64,000 bases of DNA from Isoetes taiwanensis (GCA_021234155.1 JAJEKV010000031.1:1667614-1731613), one strand, 5' to 3'. Shown: positions 10,376 through 24,365, numbered from the stretch's first letter. Notes: generated by a model not told the origin, from the letters alone. Translations and numbers: made by a program.

Positions 10376-12200
10376 ATGTTCATGGAAAATAACTTTCGGC
10401 CCCTCTGGGTTTTGTTGTATTGGACCTCTGCTTTTGTTCCGGAACACAAAGCTCGGCTATCACGACAGCTCTTGCTAGCTTCATCGACTCTACTTCCTCT
10501 TCTTGCACTCAAGATCCTCTGCAAATTCGAAAAGATTGAGAACTTGCCGAAAATTTCAGGGTTATTCAAAGGCTGTGATGATTTTAGGGGCCGGAAACGA
10601 CTTATCTAGCGCTGATTTTAGGTTTTCTAGCTCTGATTCCTATTCTGGTGATGCCGTTCTTGGCAAGATCCGATGCCTGTTGTATTCTGGAAAGTGGTTG
10701 TATGCATGCTTGAGGATGATTTCGAGCCAGAGGCTAGATTTGTATGCGCACATTTCTTGCAATTAGGGTTAAGTTTGAGCGCAAGGTAAAGTTTGTGCAT
10801 GGCTTCAGGTTTTAATTCCACATTTTTTAGATGTTTCTTGGCTTAGTTAAGCAATTTCAGGTTTTCAAGAGCCCATGGTTGAATTTTGAGCTCAACAGTG
10901 GATAGGATGCATTCAAAAGAATATATGACAATCTCCAATAGAAAGGTATGTGATGGATTTTTGCTTCTTATCTATTCCCTTGCAATCATATAGTTATTTC
11001 TATCAAGAATAATCTGCACGTTTCTTTGCATGTTTCTTTGCAAGACTTAATGTTTGGCTTCCCTAGATTCTTCAATATTTTTGTTGGATGCATCTTTGTT
11101 TTTGCATAGTATAAAACAAGGTATTTAGAGCATGGTCTGGCCAGAAACTGAAATTAACAATTTTAAGTAATTGCTTTGCATTTCTTATTTGCATAAGCTG
11201 ATTTTGATAATACTCTGAGCAAGCTTTTATTTATTTTTTAATACATTGCAGAATGAACTCTCCTACTTAGACTATATGGAAATTGTCCTATGCTGAAACT
11301 TCTCTGTGGCATTACAGTAGAAATGGAGGGAGAATCCGTGATCGCTGGAATCGTTGGAGGTGAGCAAATAGAGCTTCTATTTTCTGTAAACGATTAGCCT
11401 TCTTTCTCTAATTTTGATTGTGTTGTATGCTATGCCAAGACTTTTGTATCTTCATGATCTTAGGTGCCATTTTAATTTTTGGCAGGGGGTGCATGTAATC
11501 TGATTGTTTTTGCCATGTTTAATGCAGAACTGATTGGCCTCGATTTCGATTTCGTTTCTGAGAAGAAGAAACGATGGTTATAAGAAAACCGAATCTTCAA
11601 TCAAAGTTCAGTCTATACCCAGCTCCAAATCTATATTTCAACAGAATTTCGTTTTCTTTTTAAGGTGGCTACATTTCTGCTGAGCAAAGCTTATACCAGT
11701 ATTCGAGCATGCTATCTTCGCAATACTCTGCCTAGAATCATCTGCATCGTGGTGTTTTTCCCACCGTGCCAAAGTGGTTGTTAAGGCATTCTGCTTGACA
11801 ACTTCAGTCACTATTTTGGTGGAAGTTCAACATGGGTTTTCCAGCATACAGCTTTATCCAATAAGGTCAAATAGATATGAAAGATAGCTTTAGTTGATGG
11901 AAGTTCATTTTGGTCTATATTGGACAAGTGCTCTCATCTTCAGCATGTGTGAAACCAGGTGGGATTGTTAAGCTCACATCTTTTTTTCCTACTAGGTACA
12001 GTCAATATATCATTTGTTGGCGTGGAACCTTCACATCAAATTCATTTGGAAGGTTCATAAAGGTAAAATACTCATCTTCAATATGTCTGTTATCCTCTTT
12101 CATATAATTGTTCTTCCAACATTGTTGCTTTTGCAGAGAAACTAAGATGCCCTAGAGGTCTTGACATCCATTAGAGTTCTTTAAGGCTTTTTAGCCTGAT
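10376..12200 (+). other. Possible spliced transcription unit carrying a 30-codon ORF
   Basis: Splice-like signals are arranged consistently on the plus strand: a donor at 10945 (AAAG/GTATGT), an acceptor ending at 11317 (CATTACAG), a donor at 11360 (TTGGAG/GTGAGC), an acceptor ending at 11527 (TTTAATGCAG), a donor near 12063 (AAAG/GTAAAA) and an acceptor near 12136 (TTTTGCAG). This suggests a multi-exon RNA beginning near 10.4 kb. I see no long coding frame, so it could be a non-coding transcript, a UTR-rich gene, or chance. No protein family is recognised apart from the short ORF listed separately. Confidence 0.3.
11323..11583 (+). CDS. Putative 30-aa spliced ORF (two exons)
   Basis: Exon 11323-11359 and exon 11528-11583 join cleanly in frame across an intron with a good donor (GTGAGC) and acceptor (TTTAATGCAG). 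The product would start MEGESVIAGIVG, continue ELIGLDFDFVSE and end KKKRWL before TAA. The first half is small and hydrophobic; the tail is acidic, then basic. No family is recognised. The in-frame splice is what makes it worth listing; without expression data it could be an upstream ORF or chance. If the reading frame is broken downstream, it could also be the start of a longer lost protein. Confidence 0.3.
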
Positions 12201-12904
12201 TATGCAATTTAATTCATATTTCCCTTGCTTTGTCTCTATTCTATCTCTTTCATGGTCTCTTATAATATACTTCGCATCAGGTGGTATTGATAATCTGCTT
12301 AATTTTAGTCCCTATGATGACCTCAACATAGTCTATACATGGCCTTAGCATATGTAGCTTCTGTGCATATCTTATCCGATGAATGGAACCCTTTCTAAAT
12401 GCTGATGTTGAGGCATTGCTGGGGTGCAAGGCTCTCCATATAGTATACTAATGGTATTACTAAATACGTTGCAAGAAGTGTAAAGCCATTTGCATAAATC
12501 AATAGCAGAGTTTCATTTTGTATCCTGTAAGGCAGGATCTGCATATTTTATATCCTGTAAGAGCAGGATCTACAGGTCTGAGTAGAAGGGGTATGATAGA
12601 GGCACAATTCCATTTGTATTTGGGCCATGCTTGGATATTGAGGTTAGAGGTTGGTTTATTGATTGGCATAACCTGGTATCTAACTTCCCCATACTGATGA
12701 GAAAGTGCGCTGCAATAGATACTACATTGGGTCAATCATGTCTCGCATAGGTATTTGTGCCTTCAATGTGGTTTTTGTGCTATTTTTTTGGAACAAGCCT
12801 GTAATTACACTATGGTTTATTGCAGGTTTTCAGGAGCATGTCATTACAAAAGGATCAGGTTCATGCTTGATTTGAATGGACAGCATGATTATTGTGCTTT
12901 GGGC

Positions 12905-13029
12905 AATATCATTCATTTCTACTATTGTGGTGTCCCAACATTTATCAATCATTTCTACTATTGTAGTGTGCCAACATTTATCATAAATTAAGTGCCAACA
13001 TTTATCAATCATTTCTACTATTGTGTGTC
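12905..13029. repeat. Short tandem repeat of about 40-60 bp, three copies
   Basis: CATTTCTACTATTGTGGTGT followed by CCAACATTTATCAAT is repeated three times with small changes and unequal spacing, starting near 12912, 12950 and 13008. Predicted peptides here on either strand are translations of the repeat. Confidence 0.75.
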
Positions 13030-13200
13030 TGTAATGCACTATGGCAGGTTTCCAGGTTCAAGGACCAATTTCATGTTTGAAGAATAGGTGAGCTGGATAG
13101 TATGATCATTGTACTTTAGCAATTCCAATCTAATTTTATTGCTGTGATGTCATAGAAATGAATTATTTGTTTGTGTGCAGGACTTTATGTTCTATACTAC

Positions 13201-13320
13201 AAGTTGAAACTCTACTATTTTAGTAGTGACCAGGTAAGAATGTTGAATGTGCATATGAAAGAAGTTGAAATTCTATTATTTTAGTGGTAAACAAGTAAGA
13301 ATTTTGAATGCACATTATGA
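13201..13320. repeat. 62-bp imperfect tandem duplication
   Basis: AAGTTGAAACTCTACTATTT starts at 13201 and recurs at 13263 as AAGTTGAAATTCTATTATTT. The similarity continues through GTAAGAATGTTGAATGTGCA. Further on, two similar stretches near 13490 and 13680 (GACATTCTCGAAAGCTTTTG-like, then CTAGCTTTA) suggest more local duplication. Confidence 0.7.
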
Positions 13321-14602
13321 CTTGATGATCTTTCCATTTCTGGCATCAGGTTTATGTCATTTTTGAGAATTATATTCTGATGCATGTAAGCAGTGATTTT
13401 GATTGCTCCTATATTGTTTCTGCTCTTTATAAACATGTGTTGGACTATAGCCCAAAAATTACGTCTGACGAGCACATATGCACCCGATCATAAGGACATT
13501 CTCGAAAGCTTTTGCTAGCTTTATGGATGCAAGGATTCATTAAAGATGCATATGGTATTGTTGTATCGTATGTTCTCAATTTCAAAATCCATTTATTTTC
13601 GTTTTCATACATTGGATCATCCCTCCCCCCCCATTTATCTAGAATCGTGTTGGGAAGGCCATATGCTGCCTAACGCAACGACATTCTCAAAACGTTTCTG
13701 CTAGCTTTAGATATGTTGTAAGGAGATGTCCTTCCTGTTTTACTGGATTGTTATTATTGTTAAGAGTAACTTTTGACCTAAACAAAACGTTTAATTTCTT
13801 TATGATGGTACCATTTGCATTCGTATAATTTAGGACCCCATCTACAAACTGCAAACACTACAACACGTTCATTTTAGCTCATTAAATGCATGCCTTAGAT
13901 CTTTCTTAGTGCAAGCATTTGCAACAAATTTTTTATCGAAATTTCGGTGCTTTTTTTAGGACAGATGTCTTACATCTCTCTTCCTCTTCATGGTGTATGC
14001 ATATTCCTTTTACATCAAAATGCATGAGTGTATGCATTTTGTGTGAAAAGGCTTATGTCGAGTTGATGCCTTCTCATTTGGAATCTACTTTTAACATTGA
14101 ACCTAAAAGAAAAGGTGGTGTGGATGAAAAGAAAAGACCATAGCAAAAGCCCATTTCGCGCACTCATTACTGTTCTCCGCAACATAAATGAATTCCTACA
14201 TTGGGCAATCATGAATTCATCTAAAACACATTAAATTGTGGTATGTATCTATGTTTGAAGCATGAATAGATATTAAAACAAAATAGACCAACTTCGACAC
14301 AAATGTCTTGACATTCGTATATTATTATGGTTGTCACAAGGCCCATGTTAGAGCATTTTCTTACATGGCTATGTTGTCCAAAAATGTGGGACTATCCTAA
14401 AGTTAATGCAACTGTTCTCATTTGTAAGATTAGAAAATTGATTTTATTATCCTATAATCCACTCCCATAATCATACAACTCAAATTAAAAGTTATGAAAT
14501 CAATAGGACACCTAGAGGAAGAAGCAACTAATTATTCAAACAAGAGGCAACATAATTTACAAATCAACTAAGTTCAATTCTTAACAATAGAACTGTATTT
14601 AT

Positions 14603-14631
14603 GCCCGGCAACGCCGGGCACCCGTTACTAG
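14603..14631 (+). mobile_element. Helitron 3' terminus
   Basis: A perfect hairpin, GCCCGGC-AAC-GCCGGGC (14603-14619), is followed after eight bases by CTAG (14628-14631) and then T. This is the diagnostic 3' end of plant Helitrons, rolling-circle DNA transposons: a GC-rich hairpin shortly before CTRR, inserted at A/T. The element body lies to the left. I could not find a convincing 5' TC terminus and saw no Rep/helicase coding sequence, so it is probably non-autonomous, with its length unknown. Confidence 0.8.
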
Positions 14632-14679
14632 TATAAGCTAAAAACTGAAATCAAGAATACCAAATTACAAGGTAGACAT

Positions 14680-14847
14680 ATGGATAATAATATTGCTGAA
14701 AGCAAAAACGACGACGAAAAAGCCTTGACAAAGTTGGGCGAGAAATTGATTGAGATGGTTATGGTGAGAAATCCTCCAAGACAGCAGGCAAACATGCCAA
14801 AACTGGAAGGAAAATGGTTGCACCTCAGTTCAAGACTCTGTTTTTGA
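14680..14847 (+). CDS. Short ORF, 55 aa, unknown
   Basis: This ATG-to-TGA frame starts 48 bases after the Helitron end. It reads MDNNIAESKNDDEKALTKLG, then EKLIEMVMVRNPPRQQANMP, then KLEGKWLHLSSRLCF. The composition is protein-like (charged, with a likely amphipathic helix in the first half) and unlike the AT-rich noise around it, so it may be one exon of a lost or real gene. No family is recognised. Confidence 0.25.
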   Translation: MDNNIAESKNDDEKALTKLGEKLIEMVMVRNPPRQQANMPKLEGKWLHLSSRLCF

Positions 14848-15214
14848 ATCATATACTTGTGCATAGACAAGTGGTGAATAGTCTTGTGAAATTGTACCCA
14901 ATACCTTGTAAGAAGATGGAGATGTTGATGCATCTACCAATAGCAAGTCCACTATGAAATCGGCAGGATAAACAAGAGTTTTCCAACATCTTTTAAATAG
15001 ATTTCTACCACGAGAGTTCGTTTCTTAAAATTTTGTAAGCAAATCAAACCTGCCTTTCCAAATGTTGGCAAGCAGAAATCATGGTATGCCAAATCTACAA
15101 CTTGGTGCACCTGTTACAAGTTTAAGGCTCGTAGGGCCATTTTTATTCTAGTTTTCCATCTATTGCAATGTTAGCATAATAGGTACCAACTCAATATAAT
15201 GACACTCCACGGGA

Positions 15215-15265
15215 TTGTTTGCAACGGGATTGTTTGCAACGGTGTCAACGGGATTGTTTGCATGT
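15215..15265. repeat. CAACGGGATTGTTTG short repeat, three copies
   Basis: CGGGATTGTTTGCA occurs three times between about 15210 and 15262. The open frame across it is repetitive and not convincing as a gene. Confidence 0.7.
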
Positions 15266-15611
15266 TTGCTGCCAGGAATTGAAGCTCTTATTCGCAGGCG
15301 AAGAGCGCGATACAGAGTGGGAGATGGTGCTCTGATTTTGTATAAAATGGTCTATGTTCTTGCTTTGGAGGCCGACTTTGGACTGTGTGATGCTGCAAAC
15401 TTTTTTCTGAAGCTTGTACTTTCCAGGCCTATGTCATTCACTTTATGTTTGTGCTATGCAGACCTGAGATGATTGCGGCATTTGTTGTGGACATATTTTA
15501 TCTCATGTTTCATGTTGCCTTTCTGTTTTGCTTGTTTTGCTTATGTATAGAGCTTCTGCATACACAGCTTCTCTTCGAAGCTTCTTCTTGAGGCTTCTTT
15601 GTGAAGGTTGT

Positions 15612-18600
15612 TTATTGTATTATATTGTATTGTATTGTATTGTATTGTATTGAATAAATCACGTCTATTAGACCTTCAAGTCCATAGACGAGAAAAAGTT
15701 ACATGCATGTTTTTTGATCAGCTGAAAAAAGAAAAAACTAACAAAACTAGACTTTACACATCAAGGTCTTTTGCCATGTTATAAAGATCCAGTAGCTCTT
15801 CCCTTGACCTGTCATAATCACGAAGATACATACCAAGCTTTATAACTGGTAAATTCAAAAGCTCGTGAAAAGAATTGCAACTAATATCATGTTGTGCAGA
15901 AGTAAAAAGTCGAAAGCAATGGAGAAGAGTATGTCATTCGCCCCCTATTTGAGTATTCAGGGTAGCAAGGAATAAAAATTATCCACATGGCACATCCCGC
16001 TTTTTGTCCCATCTCAACCTGCCTATGTGAACTTAGGCGATGCAAGAGAGAAGTCCCTTTCCACTAAGGCCTTTTTCCACACTATTCAAGAAAAATACCA
16101 CTATATATAATATAATGCACACATTTGTGACTCCAAGGCCAAAAAATTGACACACAAATTTAAACTTACTTTTCCAATCGCATAGTAGTCATAAAATATG
16201 ACACCACTAAAATACTAGTGAAAACATGAAAAAAAGACACGCCTTTATTTTTAGTTATATTTTTAACACTAGAGTTGTCCCTTTGATGAACCCAAATGGG
16301 GTTCATTTGTACACTTTGAAATTCTATTATAGTCTCGGTATAAAGAATTTGTCTACATACTTACAATATGTTGTCCTCCATGAGTGTACACATATAAGGA
16401 AAAAATTATGAAAAAAAGATAGAAAGCTTCTCATTACCAAATATAATATGGAGCCAATGCAAAGGGGTCAAGTTTATTCTCAAAGTATTTAACATTTCTC
16501 ACATTATTTTGCAAAATGATTTTTTCTAGGAATTCTAATTCTTCCATCTTGTAAATCATGATATGAGAAATCTATCACAAAAATAAATTAGAAAAAATCT
16601 ATGGTAGAATTTTCGAGAAATAATTCCTTAAAGTTTGAAGTTCGAAGTTCTTTTATGGACCCACCCGGTCCCCAAGGGTTAAAATTTTGAAAAAATTCAT
16701 AGTACTCCCGCTTTTGGAAAAAAATGAAATCCATTTAGCAAGACGTGGTAAAGAGACGGTATCTATTTCAACTAAAAATAATAGTACCTTCACATTCTTA
16801 TTCTTATGGATATGAAATGGTTCCCCGGATGTCTATTTTTTCAGAAATTCCCACAGACCCTGATCGTCTCTCAAGGATTGAAAATTCATGATTTGCTCAT
16901 TGAAACATCAAATTTTTATGAAATACATGAAATTTGAAATGAGTAGCATTTGGTCAAATATTTTCATAAAAAAATTAATGCGATCTTGAAATTTGTATTC
17001 CATGTTGAGCATCATGAGATTATATCATATATCATTGAAACCATTGAATCGTGTATTTCTGGCGCCGACATTGTGCCAAACCAGTGAAGAATTTTATTTT
17101 GCCATTGAATACGGTGGTACAACTTCGAAGTTAATCTACACTGTCAGTTCATATTTAAAAACTTCCAAGGCCAACCAGTCCCTGGCCATGGAGATGACTG
17201 GCGAACCACACCCGCCGACGTTCCCCGTCGTCGTCAACCATCTTGGAGGGAGGGATCCTCGGCCAAAATAAGACTCCATTTGCATCCAAAGTCCCATTCC
17301 TCGGAGTCTATGGAAGAAGTCATTTACTTTTACATAATAAAAGTGGGCCAAACATCATCTGGATAAAAATATGTAACTTTTAGAGATAAGACAAATTCAA
17401 GCTACCATTTAAATAACTCGCCACCCGTAGATCATTCATCAATACCTATTTCCCTTCCAAAAATTTCAATCCCAAGATTCCAACACAATTTCAATAGACA
17501 TTTGCCTGGCCACCAAATCTCTAAACCCCCATACCTAGATAGATGAAGGGGAGATCATCCACCAATGCCCTGTAATAACCCCATGTATTTTAGATTATTA
17601 TGCACCATCCCATGACCAATCACAGATTCTCACAAAGGCCGCCCGAATCGGCAGGTTCCTTCTCATTTCAATCCCCAAACACCCGCATTCGCCATTCCCA
17701 AGCGCATACACAATCTATCGCAGTTTTACATCCCACATGGGCTGTCCGAAGTTTTAACCCACCCTTCAAGCAAGAAGTTTGAACCTTTTCACTTCATTCA
17801 CTTTGAGCGCGTGTAAGATCAGACCTGGGATACAAGTATTTTACTACTTGAATCAACATCCTAAACATTAATTTACTTGAGATAACTCAGAGTATGAGCA
17901 GGTTCTAATAATCGAGTAAATGATATGGGGTGCCCTTAGCTCTATATATACTTTCTTTAAGGAACTTCTAGATTCCTGCTTTTATAGTTATTTATGCAAC
18001 TTCTATAAATAATACTTCGTATGATTTAATGCGGTTCAAAATCCGCCCATCAAATTCCATATCCATTTTTGGTAGAACCTTACCAATCACACCTTCGCTT
18101 TCCCTTTATTCACATTCATATCAAAGATAAAAACAAGTACCACATCATCAAGCAAGATAAAGCAAAGTCAGAAAAAATATTTACCTAACTGACACCAACA
18201 TCTTTATGCAGCCATTTCAAGCTTTTCAATAAAAAGACCAAACAGTAGGCAATAATGGACACCCTTGTTTTACACTCCTTATTGCTTGCGACTTTTCTGG
18301 GCCTTCCATTGGAAATGAAATTGCACCAACACCTTCTCATAGAGTTGCGCAACCCCCTTTTTAGAACTCCTTTGGAAATCCCAATCTAGCCATTTGTCTC
18401 CCAATTTTTTAGGTGACACTCACATTTGTTTCTTTGGCAAAGTCTACAAAACAACAAAAGAGAGCTCTTCCAATACCCTTTGCTCCTTCATGCCATACAT
18501 CTCCAGAAGTAAACAAATGATCGATCTATAGTAAGTGATTTTTTGAAATCCTCACGGCCCAATAACATTTTGTCATACGGCCCATGAAGCATATAGTTCT

Positions 18601-19010
18601 CAAAATAAGCATGGGACAATTTGGCCATGACATTTTTGCTTACTAAAATTATGCGATAATTACGTATGCAATGGATCCCGCATCTTCCAAGATGGGGTAT
18701 AGCAATTGAAACACCGCACCAGAGAAAAGCCATATCTTAGAGCTTCATTAAAAAGCTCAGCAATTTTTGCATGTACTTGTTCTCCTCTCCACTTTAGCAA
18801 TTCTATCGCAAAGCCTTCACCATCTCTCGCCTTCCCATTAGCAAGCTTTCGTAGAGCATCATATTGTAGAGCATCATATTGAATATATCAGCAACATCTT
18901 CCTCTATTATTTCCATAGACAACATCTTCCTCTATTATTTCCATAGACTCGCTCTCAAAAAACTGTGTACCCTGGTGCAATAGGATCAGGTTTCATTCTT
19001 CTCCAAAATG
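15612..19010 (-). mobile_element. LINE relic with reverse-transcriptase motifs and (AATAC)n tail
   Basis: On the minus strand, 18.90-18.20 kb translates piecewise, with frameshifts, to a non-LTR reverse transcriptase: NGKARDGEGFAIELLKW, AKIAELFNEALRYGFS, NYRIILVSKNVMAKL, CCFVDFAKETN, MARLGFPKEF, then SVKQGCPLLPT. These follow the order of LINE RT blocks, including the K-Q-G-C-P block. Near the other end, 15.95-15.76 kb reads SFHELLNLPVIKLGMYLRDY, then DRSREELLDLYNMAKDLDV and stop, a plausible C-terminus. A stem-loop (15690-15662, outer stem CGTCTAT/ATAGACG) and a microsatellite tail at 15651-15612 then end the element. The interval 16.0-18.2 kb shows no clear LINE coding sequence and may contain other inserted DNA. 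The element is inactive: many stops and frameshifts. Confidence 0.65.
16100..18190. other. Unassigned interior of the LINE relic region
   Basis: AT-rich sequence without a recognisable domain on either strand. It may be foreign DNA inserted in the LINE, or LINE sequence too decayed to read. Confidence 0.35.
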
Positions 19011-19774
19011 TACTAGGGCAATTATTTATTTCAATAAGCGATTTCTCCTGCCAATGCGCTTCGCACTCTGCTGCCTTTTGCTTTGTAAGCCGCTTAAATA
19101 TCCGCTCATGAATGCAGAATGTTGAAGTTTGTGCATGTACTTGGCCATGAGAATTCGGCCATTTTCTTTCTTGCCAGGCTGTTTTCTACACATGCCATCT
19201 GTTGCAAGCAGCCTAGTTTTGCATCTATTGCAAGCAGCCTAGTTTTGTGGTTGACCTTTATTTCTTATGTCAATGCAATGGTGTTCTATTTATTATGCAC
19301 TGATGTAATTCACGTATGTATATGCATATGAATACACGTATGGGAAGCGCAAACTTATACATGGGTCTGATGTGGAAATTCCACAGCCCTCCATTTAGCA
19401 TATTCATGGAATGGTGCTTGGATCCAATGATCCAAAAAAAAAAAACAATAAGGAGTGTGCAGTAAGGAATGTGCAATAAACAAACGTCAGAATCCTTTAT
19501 TTACGAATAAAATCCACATTTGGTCAGCTAGTGATTTCAAAAAGAATTGTGCTTCCAGCCTGTATTTTATGGTAACGTTTATTGACCGTTCTAAAAAGTG
19601 AAAGGCTATTCCAGTCTCAGCATACAGCATACGTGAATCATGGCCCCGTCCTCAAACATTGAGTCCTTTTGAATATATTACTCATAGGCCACCTTATTAT
19701 ACATCCATAGACCACCTTATAAAGACATCTTTAATCTAAAGCTACTGGGCTTCTCTAAGGTCTGCATAGTTAAG
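19011..19774. other. Upstream region of the peroxidase gene, nothing else seen
   Basis: No domain is recognised. A short run, TGCAAGCAGCCTAGTTTTG, is repeated twice at about 19203-19244. The peroxidase promoter should lie here, but I could not fix a TATA element with confidence. Confidence 0.35.
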
Positions 19775-20975
<1,201 letters not shown>

Positions 20976-21347
20976 TCCTCTGCACCATGAATATTCTGAC
21001 ACTTTTCTCCGTTCATGACCTTATCGACATTATGACAGAGTAACCTTAACATTAATAGCTTAAAGGCCTTGAGCACAACGTTCAAGCATTCCTTATAACA
21101 AAAAAAAAAATCCTGGGTGTGTATCTGTAATAATACTGAAGGCCATGCAGCCCATGCTAGAGGATCATGCTATCAGCAAATTATGATCAGCAAATGGACC
21201 GCATTAAGACCAATACATATAACTAGTGATAGTAGAAAAAAAAAAGGGTGCTTCGGTGCCATGCCTTTTCCGCATGGAACCTTTTCAGGATGGGCCTTTT
21301 CCCGGCACATATAGACCAGACAGCCCCATTCCAAGTGAGCCAAGACA

Positions 21348-21776
21348 ATGGAGGGAACTACTATGTTCGTGGATGCGGAAGCGATTAAGAAGTTTGTGGA
21401 AAGCGGGGACGCATTTGGCAGATTATCCAGGGAATGGTTTGAGTTAGCAGACAAGAATAGAGACGGTGTTTTGTGCGAACTGGAAATGAGAAAATGGCTG
21501 GAAAGTATTGATTTCTTAGAAAGCGATCAAGGAGTTCCGTTGCATAAGGCAGAGGAAGAACTGAGAGTTACATACCGGGATGCATTTGAGCTGTTTGATG
21601 CAGACCATAATGGCGCAGTTGATTTGCAGGAATTTAGCGCCCAGCTTAGATCGATGCTTCTGGCCATAGCCGACGGATTGGGAGGCATTGCCGTTCATAT
21701 GCTTGTGCCAGAGGGCGATACGCTCCTCGGTGCTCTGCAAAAGCACGCTGATATTTTTCTCCACCATTTTGACTAA
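21348..21776 (+). CDS. Two-EF-hand calcium-binding protein
   Basis: An intact single-exon frame of 142 residues, presumably a calcium sensor or buffer in the cytosol (no signal peptide or membrane segment). Two canonical EF-hand loops are visible: residues 35-46 (DKNRDGVLCELE) and 84-95 (DADHNGAVDLQE), each with Asp at 1, Asp/Asn at 3 and 5, Gly at 6 and Glu at 12. The flanking FELADKN and AFELFDADHNG helices fit. The C-terminal part, LAIADGLGGIAVHMLVPEGD, resembles a family of plant two-EF-hand proteins of similar length whose C-terminus reads VANGLG...PVQM. The first ATG is chosen; Met6 is an alternative. It begins 373 bases after the end of the peroxidase relic, on the same strand, with no sign of a functional link. 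It is the only clearly undamaged gene in the window. Confidence 0.85.
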   Translation: MEGTTMFVDAEAIKKFVESGDAFGRLSREWFELADKNRDGVLCELEMRKWLESIDFLESDQGVPLHKAEEELRVTYRDAFELFDADHNGAVDLQEFSAQLRSMLLAIADGLGGIAVHMLVPEGDTLLGALQKHADIFLHHFD

Positions 21777-21779
21777 ACC

Positions 21780-24125
21780 CAAATTTTGCTCGGAATTCAT
21801 AGCCTATATTTGGAGAACAAATCCAACCACAAAAACAAGGAAATGTGGTTGTTTCTTTGAATGGTTCTTAAACTTTCCAGTTCCATTGGAATGTCACGGA
21901 TTAAGTAATTTTTGATGTGAAGTGGCTAAGAAAATCATTTCTATCTAACCAAGCGTTAAGCACAAAGAAAATAAAAAAACACATATCTGTTAATGCTCAA
22001 GAATTATATAAGCAACCCCAACATCAAGCTTTGTAATATGCAACATTGGAACACACACGTTCATAAACATTCAATCACTAATTTTTTTTCAATCGTAAGA
22101 TACAACTCGGTTGGATAATGTATAGCTTTGTTGGATCGGCGTCGGTCTAGAGTCTCCCTAGGATTATGAGCAGTAGACAAGTTTGCTATCAAGTATTAGA
22201 ATCCTCTAGCAGTAGCACATGGCACTCCAGAATAACCAAACAAGACAAAGTTATATTTTCTAGAAAAGGTAGAAGTTGCTAAATAGTTGAGGCAAAGCAA
22301 GCAAAAATAAAAGAGAAATCGGCAAATATTGGCTCTAATGCTTCTTTTAACTCTAAATTCTACTTTCCTTTTTTGTCTTTTGATTCCCTTCCTTTGAGTT
22401 GACGTAGCAACCCAAGCACTTATTCCAACAAAAATTCCTTTACAGATTTTTGAGCTTCTTTGATGCCAAGTGTAGAATACACTGGGAGAACTGTGTTCGA
22501 GTATTCCATAGATGAACATGTTCTGTTAAGTTATGTTTGAGGAAAATTTGAAGCCAAAAAGCATAAAAAAGCTTCAGACACATTTTCAACGCATCCTCAA
22601 GATTGGTTTGTTTATTCTCAATTTGAAGGATGGAGCGTGATTATTCATTATGCATATAGCACACTAGAGCCAAAAAAAAAGGAAGAAGCCTTGAGAGGGT
22701 TCAATTTGGCAAATTCTACTCCAACAAGCCTTGGTTGCATGCACAAATATAACTTCTTACGCAAGATGTGTTTGGTTGATCTAAGATATATCTAGGGCTA
22801 GAGCAATGAGGTCCATATGAGAGTCAAAACCTACTAGTTTCTTTATACTTTTTCGTCTAGAATCTAAGCTTTTTCAGACCCCTTACGGCTAAATTAATTT
22901 ATATAGGAAATATATTTGTTAGGTTTTTACAGTATCCAGTTAAATCAAGTTACACAGGAAATATAACTTTTAATATGCTTGTTAGATTTTTGGAGTTTGT
23001 CTTTGATGGAACTTCATGTGCATCTAGTGTCTTCTCCTTAAAGTATGGTGAATAAACGCTACGTTGCGACATGCAATAATTTTGAAAATGTCAATGGGAG
23101 GAGGTTTTCTACAAGAACAAGTATATACAAGAGGGTTTCTTTCGACCCTATGCATGCACATCCCATATAGCTTGGGTGCATTCCCTGGACATGTAGGTTG
23201 TAGTAAGGACATTAACAAAAAAAAACCATGTGGAATATTGTTCACGTGATAGTAAAATGTCCCAGATGGGTCATATCATTTGTGTATCATATCCCTTCAC
23301 CAGTGAATTTACGATTTTATACAGTTTGGCCTTAAGAAAACACTTCTAATCCACTACTCATTGATGTTTCTCGGCAAATAACATCCAAGGATATTTTCAT
23401 CCAGATTCTCATGTCCTTTAGTGAATACAATATGCTAGATGTACTTTTGCTTCCAAATCAGAGCCCGGATAAATTGTCATGATCCTGGTCCTGAATGATT
23501 ATTACAATAACTTCATATTACAAATCACTTTATAGTTTTACAAACTTTCTGCAACAGTTCTTCTTATTTTATAATATATATGTACTCATGATGCACGATA
23601 TTTGTTAGATATTATGCGCTATAAAAAACAGGGGTGTGGCCTCGAATTGTCCATTAGTATGATTTAGCCAGTGATTGGCCGAGAAAAGGGGGTTTCTTCT
23701 GAGGTATTTTTCCGCAAGGTCTTAAATTGTGATGTTTTGATTGCATGTGCTCTCCTATTTCTTGCTGCTGAGAATGAAGGTCGTGCAAATACACAACCCC
23801 TGTGGCTCCCAATAATTTTCTTGTTTTCTAAGCTGCCACTACGTGCTTTCAAGCTGACTTGACTAAAAAAAATTGTGAAGGACAATGTGCAGTGACACGT
23901 CATGGTGTTTCTATGCTTGCATATATGTGTTAAGGAAATTTCCAGCCCCTAAGATTTTAAATCGGAAATTTGCCTTCTCTACAAAATCACAACATGCAAT
24001 TTGACATTTGACCATCCTCCCAGTAGTCTCATGTTTAAATCGAAAATCTCAAGCTTCAACTAGAATTTTAGGGCAACTTTAGAAAATGTGCTATAAAATC
24101 TCAAGCTTCAACTTTAGAATTTTAG
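21780..24125. other. Gene-poor stretch with a short local repeat
   Basis: No gene is recognised on either strand. Near the right end, AAAATCTCAAGCTTCAAC occurs three times (about 24043, 24096 and 24126). The last of these coincides with the left edge of the 15.7-kb duplicated unit. Confidence 0.45.
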
Positions 24126-24365
24126 AAAATCTCAAGCTTCAACTTTGGTGTACCCTCTTATTTATTAGGATGGTCCTTTTTTGCTCTCACCTTTTTAGCG
24201 TGTGTGGTGAATCTTGAACAATAAGATTGGCAAAAGGTCTCTTCTTAAAGGATGGGGAATGGTTATGCATCTTTATTCAACATTTCAGGTCGATTGTTCA
24301 TATAAGCCAGGTCAACGCCGTTAGACGAAGAACATTTCCTTTATATGTAAATGTGAGGTGGCGAC

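Noticed and set aside
12755-13039. Overlapping frames on both strands around 12.8-13.0 kb
   Set aside because: They are translations of the local tandem repeat.
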